Of a stretch of DNA of 64,000 bases, positions 13,101 to 25,100 are shown piece after piece; within the stretch, counting starts at the first letter, position 1; every line of letters starts with the position of its first letter. The notes under the pieces are model-generated. The model searched no databases and was not told where the DNA came from. It saw nothing but the letters and a program-made list of their open reading frames with translations. The stretch is from Nectonema munidae (Eukaryota > Nematomorpha > Nectonematoida > Nectonematidae): contig JAUIRK010000641.1 in NCBI GenBank assembly GCA_030549495.1, positions 186,001-250,000 of the forward strand. Reading direction: 5' to 3'. The position numbers and the translations under genes are program-made.

Positions 13101-16100
13101 TAAACAAAAAAACCAATTGGATAATTTTTGCCTTTTTGGGCAGCGGTGTTCTACAAACATGGAGGTTAAGGTAGTACGACTATATAGTAAAAATAAAATA
13201 TACAATTAATAGATGTAGGAAATCAACTGCTGAACTTTGAACAACCCAATTAATTTTTGTTGTCATATACGCTTCTCCGATGGATGAGGTTTCTAATGAT
13301 TGACAAATTTTACTATTCAAAAATGGTGTTTCTGGCACTTCTTTTCTTGCAATTTCTTCTAGTTTGTTAAACATATGCGACTGTGATCCACCTTTCCATA
13401 TGGTTTTGCCATTCTTGTTGAACTTTATGCCTTAAATTTCAATTATTTTGTAATAAATTAGTATACAACTAGGGTCGTCAGGTGTTGGTTTTTTAGGATT
13501 GTCTCGGTTTCACTGTCGATTAACATTCGAACAACCGTTTTGATTGTGCAAAAATTGTCGTGTGTAAAACTACAAGTGAAATGGTAAATTACTGGAAAAT
13601 GGTAGACACACATGCAAATAAAGTATACTACAATTATAATCGCTTAAATTCAAAATTGTTTGTTTATAAAAAAATAATTTAAAAATTCATAATAGACCCA
13701 AATTAATTACACAAAATATTAAAAGAGTAAAATTAGACATAAAAAATTTGAAGAAAGAAAATTTGGATTTTTTTTTATTTCATTGTATTTTTTAGATACT
13801 TTTTTAGTTATTAAAATTTTATTCAAAATAAAAAAAATATATGAATAATTTCAAGCGAAGGAAAAATTATGAGCCTGACATCGAATCACATTGATGTGGT
13901 TGTTGTTAGCCCCTAGATTATACTATCTTTATATGCGTATAATCTATCAGTTCAAAACAAGGCATTGTTTAAACTGAGAGAGCAAATACTCTCAGGGAAA
14001 AGTGTAGAATTTTGTTACACTTTCGCGGCAGTAGCGAAAAACCAGTGTAATTTCAGCAAACCCACAAAAATCCACCATAAGGTACTGCTGGCTTTTTGAA
14101 GGCTACGTTGATGTGGTAATTTTCTCTAACTTCATATACTACTCCCAAATTACAAAGGTTGTAATGGCGCCTATTTCTAGGACTTTCGGAAACATAGTGC
14201 TCTTCTCTTATTAACTTTATCCAAGTTGCGTGTTTGAACGCAAACTCTTTACAACGAAAGACCACACTCTAGCCAGTCAAATACCACACACTCGTACTAG
14301 GATTCTAAAAGATTTAAACATTTTCTGATAGATGTTCGAGGAAGTACAAAATCACAAATTAAGAAGGGCATGAAAAAATATAAATATAAAATAAGAACAA
14401 AAACCTTTAGTATCAGCATACATCCTATCAATAACATTTTGAAGGGCAGAATGATTTAATGTTGGAAAGATATGAGATAGATTTTCCATCAAGAGATTTT
14501 TGGATGCTCCGTAAGCCAATGCATAATTCATTACTTTCGCATCATTTCTTGAAATAAGGTAATTTTCACTTTTGTCTATTTTTGTGAGTTCTAAAAAATT
14601 TAATGTAAAAAATATATAATAATATTGAATATTTATAGTTCAAAATTTTCTAAAAACCTCAGTGATTTCAACTATTGGAAGAGCTATCGGAAAAAATTTA
14701 TAAAAAAATGATACACCATCTAAAATTTTGGCGGCAAGGAAAGATTCTTGGCAATTGACTATAAAAGCTGCCACAATTCGCTTTAGTTATTTATTATTAT
14801 TTTAATATAATAAATTAAAAAATAGGAAGACAGAGTAAAAGGCTTTTTTAGTTAAAAGCTCAAAAATATTAAAAAAACTTTATTGCATATACAGTGGTAC
14901 CTTGGTTTTCGGCCATAATTAGCTCCTACAAAGTGTTCAAAAATCGATTTGGTCGAATACCGACCGAATCATTTATTTCGATAAGAAATAATGTAAAAGC
15001 AAATTAATCCTACATCTTAATAACATCCTGTTATGTATATTCCACGAATATTTAAACAAAATAAATACTATTATTCTTTAATAAATATGCGTTTATCGCG
15101 TGTTTGGCATTTGATCGAGTACCGAAATCTGATAGAAAACTGAAACAATTTCAGTTAGATTTTTTGGTCGAAAAGGGAATTGTAAGAGTACCGAGACATT
15201 CGAAAACAATAAATTTGCCTAACATATGAAATGAACTAAAAAATAATATAAACGCTTACAACACAATCAATATAAGAAAACTTGAACACAAATCAAAATA
15301 TACATACCCAACATGAATGATTTAGGATAAAAAGTCAGGCGAGCTCAAGATTATGAGGCTTAACTTGGTTATATACAAATAGCCCTAGGAACTAATAAAA
15401 CTAAATATTTAGGCACACTCATCCATCATACATAGGTATATGTGGCGATAAACGCAATAAGGTTTGGAACCCGTCAATACGATTATATTATTGCTTTTTA
15501 GATTAAAAAAATTTCTAAAACCTTGTCTTCATAAATGTTTATGTCTTTAGCATACAAAAATAATAATAATTCTTTATTTTTGTATAAAATAAGTAACAAA
15601 CCTTCATTCATAACAGCTTGAGTTTTGCTGTGTATATCTGTTTTATTTTCTTTCTTTCCTAGAAAATAAGATAATAAATATTAAAAAATGCAAAAACAAT
15701 AGAGACCAGGGATATTCGGGCACCCACATACCATTTTCTATGTGGTCATATGGGCGAGGCATGAAAAGAAGATTGATTGGGGTATGTAATATTTTGTTTA
15801 ATCCAGTTAACATTCCTATTCAGTTTAAGTTGTAGGTCGATAGACTGAGCTGTCATTAGAATTATAAAGTAAGTCGTGATATACTTTTAAAATTTATCTC
15901 AAAAAAAATTGCGTCATAGCTAATGTTGCACCAAAAAGAGAAGCCCAGTTTCAGGCTAAGTCTAGGATATTTACGATCAAAATTTTTTTAATATCGGATT
16001 CATTTGATGTAGAAATAATCAATCCGAATTTGAGATATATTTGATCAGAGACAGTAATGTAGCCAGATATTTGAGCAACATTTTTATAGCACCTCTATAA

Positions 16101-19100
16101 TTTAAAGCTGAAAAGGTTTATTCCTGTAAAAGGAAGGAGTTAATGTAATAGAATACACAAGTTCGGATAAATGCCAAAATTATATTTGCTAAATATAATT
16201 TAAACAATCTTGTTTTTATTCCAGAATCTAAATTTATAGCATCTTTATTCTTAGATATTCAATTTATTTAATGTTTTAGTTTTTTTTATTATCAAGATTA
16301 ACTTGAATAGTTCCTTAAAATGTTAGTCAATAAATCATTTCATTTCCAAAAAATTTTATGTTTAAGGTTTGTAGCAAATTTTCTTCCAAACCTTTCAAAT
16401 TTTCATGTCTATTTAAAATTTCACGACTTCATTCCTTTCAATTCTTAGACCTAAGTCGTAAATTTATTTTCAAACCATTTACTTTACTAACTGAATATAT
16501 GTGTAGGTCCTGTTGACAATTGGTTAGAGGAGAGGTTGAGAAAAATCCTTTATCTCGTGTTTTTCTTTGTAATAAATCTATTTCTTGTGTGACCTTTCAT
16601 AGTAAGTATGTGCTGAAGGATACTGAAAAGTCCGTCTAGCTGTTGCTGAATAAGTGAGAGATCTGATTTCATCATCATCACTCTCCGAAGTATTGCTATC
16701 CTGTGTTGTATATGCTGCTCTCAGGGAGACGATGTCTTCCTCTGGCAACTTTATTCCTCTCTTGATAAACGTGCTGATTTCTCGTATTCTGTTGTTGACA
16801 TAATTATTTCAATTACTTTTACTGTCAAATAACATTAAAAAAGGCATGGGATCGCATAGAGCCCTCAACTTTTTTCAAAAGCTTTTTTTTAGTTAGACAT
16901 ATTTTCAAGGAACAATATTTTAGGACATTAAATATTTTTGAGCATTTAGATCAAATTTAATAAAAACCTTTACCTCGAACGCCCACATTGGTTTTAGAAA
17001 ACCCCTTAGAAAATCCGAAAAATAAATAGCTTTAGATTTATGTTACTTGTAATGCATGAAATATTTTGTGAGCGAACATTTGGTCGAGGGACATTTGGCC
17101 AAAGAGACATTTTATAGAAAATGTACATACAATTTGAAAATTTTTGTAGACGATGTTTTACTTCCAGTAAGTTTGCAAACGTGTGTTCTATACAAATCCG
17201 AAGCGTAATTTTTGTTTTCAAAATGTACATTCGGTCAAATATGCGGATACGAAATATTTAATGTTTATTTTTTTAAAGTAAAATAAAGTTTTGCCTCCAT
17301 TTTATAGCAAAACTTTAAGATTATTTTTTTGTCTGTTAACTTTTGTGTTAGGGTCGTATATAACCCAATGTATTTTTACGTATAAAAAGTGGGTTTTCGT
17401 AGTGTTAATGCGTGTTATAAAAAATACAATCGCATGATTGATCTGTCAGATTAACAAATTATGCAAGCTGGCATAAAAGCATTTGGATTGCTAAAGAAGG
17501 TATTGGTTTAGGAGTGTTAATGTCAGAATAACGGTGGAAAATATTGAGAAAACTAATCAGAGTCAATATCGTATCGGATAGCGCTGAATAATCAAGTATC
17601 GAATAAAGAGCTTTTGAGATATATAGGTTCGACATAAATATTATTGACCTACGAACACCAAATAGTGAATCGGTTCAACCTAGAATTCTGTTCCCTAAAG
17701 AATTACAAGATAGATCGTTTTAAGAGTAGTGGTATAAAACCTTCACTTGGATATAACATATCGAGCGATAAAGCTTTTTGTTATGCACCCAGTTGTTTTC
17801 AGTACTATTACATCCATATCTAAAAGAGCATTTGTGACCATCGGTTTCAATAACCGATAAGGAAGAATAAAGGCTTTATTACATGAGATGATTGGTCATC
17901 ACTGTCTCTCGATGTTCCAGTAGGAAAGTCTCAAAGAAATAAAAGCAGGCGTAACCTGTTCTAATCATTCAATTTTAGACGGTGTTTGCCAGTCTATTTT
18001 CATTAGAAAGCGTAAATATTTAAAAAGTTTAAACAAAAATGAGAAAGCATGATACATTTTTTATTTTAAATATACTATCGCTGGGGAAATAAAACTGCTA
18101 ATTCATTGAACTGTCGTAAATGGCATGAATTGATCAAGCTCATGATAGCTATAAATCCTACTTTCAGAGAAATGGATGATGAGTGCTATAAATGACCAAA
18201 TAATATGTTTTAGCAAAAACCCTTATTCAGATGATTAGACAGAAAATAGAAGAAGCGAGAATGTACTCAATCCTAGGAGTTGAGTGTAAAAATAATAGTG
18301 AACATGAAGAATGATCAGTTTGTTTTCGTTTTGACTCTATGAAATATGAATGCTTGTTTTCTTGTTGAGTTAGATGCGAGCACAATTATAAAAACACATA
18401 ATTCGACTTATCCACGTAGTTATGGTGAGATTGGGAGCTGAAAGTGTTGTAATGTCAAGTAATAATGGCAGCGTGTTCACTGGATAAAATTCTTTTATAA
18501 TAAATTTTGATAATTCTAAGAAAAAATTCAGCCGGCCCTCAATTTTGAGCATGTGCTTTTAAATTTTGATGATTGTGTCCTGTAAAAAGGCTGTGTGGAT
18601 TTGGACTTTTTTGAGTTTTTTTCATTCAGTATATATTTGATGAATATATATTGAATTATTATATGATATTTGAGACAATTTAAGCATTGCAATATATTGT
18701 AAAATATAAACACGTACTCTACATTTTTATTCACAGTGTACACAATAAAGTAAAGTTTATTTATTTGAAAATAAAATAAAGTAAAGAATTATTTGGAAAA
18801 ATAATTCGCTTTACTAGAAGCTGATTAATTAAATATTGACCTACAGAAGCATAAAAGAGCTTCTGTAGATGAACGATCGACTTAACCACAAGTAGAATTA
18901 GATAGCGCTAATTTTTTGAATATCATTTGCAGATACCTATTTATTAAGAAAGCTAGATACTCTTTTTCAAAATGAATTTAACAATTTTAAAACTTTGTTC
19001 TATTAGCACATAATCGATGTGGGAATCATATATTGGTTATATTTTTATATTAGAAGTAGCAATAGTACTAACTTTTACACAAAATATAGTTGAGAGTTCA

Positions 19101-22100
19101 ATTTATATTTACATGCACAATTTTTATATTAAAGCTTTTTTATGAAGTGGAGTAAAATTAAAAAAAAAATAAAAGTGGACAAAAAGTCACAATTTCGTCT
19201 TAAAAAGAAAAAAGTTAAATTAATGATGAAAAACCTTCTAATATCATCCAGCCTAAGGGTGTACAGCCATGATAATTGAGGAGACTTGAATCACCTAATA
19301 AAGAAGCGATCCATAACTCTTGTACATCGATGTCTGCTCCCACAATAACGTAACCAGGGGGTGCTTGTATATAATCTTTGGAATTACTTCCCAAAAAAGT
19401 GTTCTGGCAACAACAAATAAAATGAACAATGTAGGTTAAATACGAGATACAATCTAAGTTATATTTCCATTTCTTTTTTGGCATAGTTGAACTTTAAAAA
19501 GAAGAGTGAAATATTGAAAGAACAAGAAGTTTATACCTAGCAATTTCACTGTTTCAATTATTTTCTAGATCAGGCTTCTTCAACGCAGGACCCAGGGCTC
19601 ATTTTGGGCCCTATTACTATTCATCAAACTTCAAAAGTTAAAAGTTTTGGAATAAAATAATAAAAATCTCACTAATATACTTATATCTGCATATATTTTG
19701 ACATCGATTACAAAAAATTAAAGTATTGTGCCTCTTCTATTTTTATGTATTGTATGCTTTTATCCTTAAATAGAACTTTTAGGGCCTAGAGTTAATTTCA
19801 ATATCACTTTGGGCCCGAGTGTAAAAAGGGTTGAAGAATCCTGTTCTAGATAATGGTTTACTGATAGACAGAAAATGAGATAAAATTATCAAATGAAAAG
19901 ATGTTTGAAACACAAACAAAGCTAGATCAAAATTTCAGAAATCAGATATCTTTACAATTTCAAGAGATAAAGAAAATCTTTCTGTAAGAAATGTTATATT
20001 TTAACGAACGAAATAATTAATTTATTAATGGCAACCAAATACCTAATGAAATTTTCCTACATTAGCTAAACAACTAGCTACTAAATTTTCCACAGATAAC
20101 ACAGGGTAGGCGTGGCTTACACACAAATTTTTGGGACTATTATATATATAGCTAATAACCATTTTTAATAATTTTTTCAAGATTTTATTATTTAGTATTG
20201 TTTTTTCTTTTATGGATTTTATTATTTTGTATTTTCGTATTTAAAGCCTTTATCAGTTGTCGAGGTAGCAATTTTCCTGACATAAGAGGCCGATTTTAGA
20301 TAAAGATTATGATTCTCTGAATTTTATAATTACAACTTTGATTCTGATTTTTTATATTTTTTTTGGTTAGTGAAAAAATATATATCTAGACAGGCTAGTT
20401 TAGCAAGCTGTGGAAAGATGGATTGGTTTAGTTTCCAGTAGCTTACTGGATCATCATCCGTGCTGATGCATGATTCCCTGAAATATGGATATAGTTGTTT
20501 GTCATAGCTACCAAACACTGAAGGGCAGATGTACTAAACTTCGAGTTGTCAGAATGAAAAAAATTCTCTCTTCCTGTAGTTTCTACTCTGTATGCAGATT
20601 GGCATCTAATTTTGTTGCCTCGATAGGGAAGGTACTCTGGATATCAGTTCTTAGTTTTTCACGAAACTGTTTGTTCTCCTGATGTATACCAGAAAGCTTC
20701 CAGCATTCGAATTATTGAGAGAAAATAATTATGATTCTGAATATGATTGTAAGAACTTAAAACCTAACCCAACTCTACTATGTATTCTTTATAAATTGTT
20801 GAAGGGTTTCTTGTTGAAAACTTTTAAGTTTTGAAATAATGTAGTGGTTGAAAGTAGTTTTTTGAATCCGCACTGATGTTTTGTGTTGATGATATCTGAT
20901 CGCATGTTTGTATAATTTTTATAAGCATAGCTACTGGAAAGAGGAATGAAGTCAGTTGGCAGGATGTGGCTGCATTTTGACTTTAACAAGTTTTAGAATC
21001 GACGAGGTTTTACATCTGTGGTATTTTGATTAGGTTTATTGACATGTTGTATGTATGTAAGAAAGTTGGCGTGGAACAAAGGTTTTTGACTAGGTTTACG
21101 TTCGATATTATATCTCCTTCTACTGCTTCCATAATGTTGATTTTATTTGTGGTAGAATAAAATGTTTATAAGCCTGTGTCTTGTCTGCTAGTTTTTGTTT
21201 AATGCTTATTCATTGTTTGTTAATAGGCGTGGTACTATTTTCCTTCCTTCTGTGTGTTATTTTTGTTTCGAGGTATTTGACGTTTTGTAGCGATATGCTA
21301 AGCCAGCCTTTCTTAACCTTTTTGTAGATTCGCAACCCTTTTGATCCCAAATTTTTTCTTGCACACCCACTTTAAATATCAAAATGAGTAAAAAAAATTC
21401 TAAATTTTTATATTTTATAATTCAAAAAATAAGATTTTTCTTTAATTCAAAAGTAAAAAGGTTTTAATGACTTGATTGTTGTTGTTTTTTTGAAATTAAA
21501 AATTCATATCTTGGCTCTTTTGAATATAATGCAATTCTTATATCGTGTTCCAAATTGAGTCGAATTCTATATTTGGTTTTGATTTGGAGTAAGGAAGAAA
21601 AACTTTGTTCACACAAATAAGTAGTTGAAAAGGGTACTAATATTTGAAGTGCCTTTTTAGACAATTCAGGAAAAGTTTGCAGTTGCGAAGCCCAAAATTC
21701 ATATGAGAGGTGTTGAAATACAAGTGTATCTCTCTATTATGTCTTAATTCTATAAGTTCATCTTTAACTACGTCTTCATACTCAACATCATCATCAAATC
21801 ATATATGAGCCATGTTCAAAAGAATTGGAAAGTTTTTGTAAGTGCTGGACAAAATTTTCAACCAGATCTGTTTCTAGAACTTCATTGTCTTTCATAGTTT
21901 CTTCTAAGGAAGAAAAGTTGCCAGTTTCAAGTCGCTTAATCCATAAGAGAAGTTTTTCTTTAAAAGCACATATTTTTTCTCTGGCTCTCACAATATTGAG
22001 ATTTTTTCTCTGCAATAAAAGATTAACTTCATTCAGTGCAGAAAAAATGTCGGCTAGATAGGCTAACTTTTTAATAAACTTGATATCATCAAAAACTTCA

Positions 22101-25100
22101 GCCAGTTTGTGAGAGTGTTCCTTGAGAAAATATTTTATTTCTTCTTTTAGTTCAAACATACGTGTCAAAACACGCCAACGCGACAGCCATCTCACTTCGG
22201 TATGATAAAAAAGGACAGTGTGTTTTGGACCCATTTCCTGCAAAGAGCCTGAAACAAACGATGATTTAAAGAACGGCTTCTAATGAAATTAACAACTTTA
22301 ACCCATTTAAGACCAAGCAAAGCAGACGATAACTAAAAAAACGCAGACGATTTATATTCAAAGTCATTGAAAAAAGCAGACGAAGATGAAATTACTTATG
22401 TTCCAAAATAGGAGCATTGGTCGTAAATGGGTTAACACAAGTATCCAAAGTATTTTTAAATCTTGTGGGATAGGTTTTGTTGCAAGTGAATACCGATGAA
22501 GAAAACATTGCGTTACTTTTAAATCAGGAACTTTTTTTTCATAATTTCAGTTAATCCAGACCGGCTACCAAGCATAACTGGAGCACCAGAAGTGCATATT
22601 GAGCCAACTTTAGCTTTAGCTGTTTTCTTCAATGGATCACAAAAAAGAAAATTTTCTTCTATGCTTTTTCTTTGACGTATCTAACAACTACCAAAAGTTG
22701 ACAATAGTTGTATACGTCTGTAGATTCATCCTCTTGTAGGCCAATTCTGACAAGACTAGCATTTAAATCTGCAATAACTTGATCAAGAATATCTTTACTA
22801 ATGTCTATAATTCTATTATGTATTACGTCATTTGATAAAAAGAACCTTTTGAAATTTTTGAATCAATTCTTTACTACCAAGAAGAATCTTTGCCATTTCT
22901 AAAGCACATGGCTATATCCGTTCTTCGCCAATAGTGCGTGGTTTTTTTGTTTTAACAATGTGATATGCAACAACGTAGGAGGCACGAAGCATAGGCTTTT
23001 CTGTTGGAGAGAATCCAAACGATGGAAGTTTTCCAGTTTGGTCAAATCTTAACCTTTTTGCTTTTAACACCTCATCATTTCCTGAATTTTTTCCTCCATG
23101 CTGATTTTTAAAATGTTCATCAAGTTTTGATGGTTTCAACCCAAATTTAACATAATTTAACATTTTAAAATCAATTTTACAATTTTATGAAGTATTAAAT
23201 AATAAAATTTATAAACTATAAACAAATGCTTATTACAGAAAAATTTTGTTAAATATGAAAATTTAGATATTTTTGGCTTATTGTAGAAAAACAATTAATA
23301 GCATTTGCTTTTTCCCAGAAAATATAAAATTTAGGTTTTGAAAAAAAATTCAAATAAAAAATAAAGTAAAGAACCGCGAAATCGCTTATAACGCAGTATG
23401 TCTTGGCTTCCATTTCTGCAGGCGTACATGACATATCCAGCTTGTCAAGAGCTATGAAATTAGCGCCCTTTTGTGTTAGAAAATTATAAAGCGAAACAGT
23501 TTTAACGCGGTTGCTTAATATGGACCCCGGGTATCGCGTTATAACGGTTCTTCACTGTATTTCTGAACAAAATAATAAAACAAAAAGTAGAACAAGTTAT
23601 GTTTTAGCTTAGATAAAAATCAAAGATTAAAAAAGCCTTGCAAAAACTACAGAATGCTGCTGTGTTAAATTAAAGAATTGCAAGGCGTTAAAATATTTTG
23701 ATGTCACAAAGGAAGAAAGGAAAATACATAACTTACTCGCATATAAAATATTTATTGTACCATACGCATTGTTGTATGTATACTAATTACCCACCCTGAA
23801 AAGTTTGTATTATAAGTTAGCATTGGAAACAGGAAAAAATTTACGTCTCTTTTCGCACCCCTGGTTAAGAATCGCTGTGCTAAGCTTATGCTGTCATAAT
23901 ATAATGATTCTCTAAAATTTTACTCTCATTTGTCTTTGTATGTGAATATAGTTTTAACGATCGACGAAAAGAAACGTAGGTGAGATATGACATTTTAAAG
24001 AAGTTTACATGCTAAGAGAATAAAACAAAAACAAACTTTATTATTGCTTGAGGTTAGCCACAAGGATTCAGCAGCTCTTCTTGTAACGGTTCCACAGACA
24101 CTAATTTTCGGTAATATAACAGCCAAGTTTTCTTTGTCTACAGTGGAAGCTTGAGTGTTTTCAGAAACAGGGTCCTCTATGAAAACAGCATGTTGAGACA
24201 TGATTCTTCCGCGGTAAGCACGCCAATAAAAAACTTTGTTGTTTATGTGAAACAAAATAGACACATATGCGCGAAGAAAGGAGTGATGAGTAGTCAACGT
24301 TTTGTTGTGAAAATAAAGTGTGAAATCATTGCATAATGGATCACCAACCTGCATGAGTGAGTAAACATTAAAAAACACTTAAAGTTGAAATAATGAGGAT
24401 ACGTTATGACTTTTTCCAAGTTTGTGTGGTAATTTGAAGAAAAGTGTTTCGTTATCGAGAGAAACCGGCTTCGCATCTTTTTCATTGCTGTGGGGTAATT
24501 CTCAAAAAGCAAATATTATATATAGAAATGCAAACTAAATACAAGAATAAAAAATTACCGGCTTCATCGCTTTTTTCGACAGTATATCCCCATTTATATA
24601 GGGAGTGATAAAAAAGAGGAAAATTCTTCCATTTAAGTTTCATTAAAAGAGGCACAATATTTAATTTCGGTGAAATTTTTTGAGGAAAAATAGACCATGA
24701 TGGATCATTCAAATTTTTTTGGAGTAAACTTCGATACCAATTTGGATAGTTGTTAAAAATATCTCTATTCTAAAGAAAACAAGGCAATTTAAATTTAGGA
24801 ATTTATAAGTGTATGTGGGATCAAGATTTATTAATATTTTAAAATAAGGGAAGAAATAAAGCAATATCTTAGAAAGATTCTAATTTAAAAAATGGGAATT
24901 TTTAAAATACTCTTTGTCAAAATTTGATGTTGAAAATATAAGACTTGTTAGCAAACACTGTCAATTTACAACTAATTTATTCGCGTAAACTAAGTCCTGT
25001 AGTCGCCGATTTTTTGAACACTTGGAGTGCGAGTTGAATTTTTGAAAGTGCTGGTAATCGAAGTCGGATATTTCCCCCACGACTCCACCACCCTGACACA

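Larger units (their letters stand above)
21304..23877 (-). mobile_element. Complete-length hAT element (ZBED5-like transposase) with TIRs and 8-bp TSD
   Basis: The 8-bp target duplication TGCTAAGC is at 21296-21303 and 23878-23885. Terminal repeats read CAGCCTTTCTTAACC and (inverted) CAGCGATTCTTAACC. The transposase runs on the minus strand in pieces. At 23163-22912 is the BED-adjacent region with ASYVVAYHIVKTKKPRTIGE. At 22243-21794 is the catalytic-core portion with TEVRWLSRWRVLTRMFELKE. At 21664-21464 is the C-terminal dimerisation region with STTYLCEQSFSSLLQIKTKY. Frames are interrupted in the 22250-22910 interval, partly by a nested 130-bp MITE. Length 2574 bp. The family resembles ZBED5/FAM200-type hAT transposases. 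Confidence 0.85.

Noticed and set aside
14053-14265. Seventy-residue open frame on the minus strand, first considered as a missing POLG exon between motif B and WKGG
   Set aside because: Exon 12 (phase 1 out) joins exon 13 directly in phase, no acceptor fits this frame, and the DNA has tRNA-like arms that fit a SINE better.
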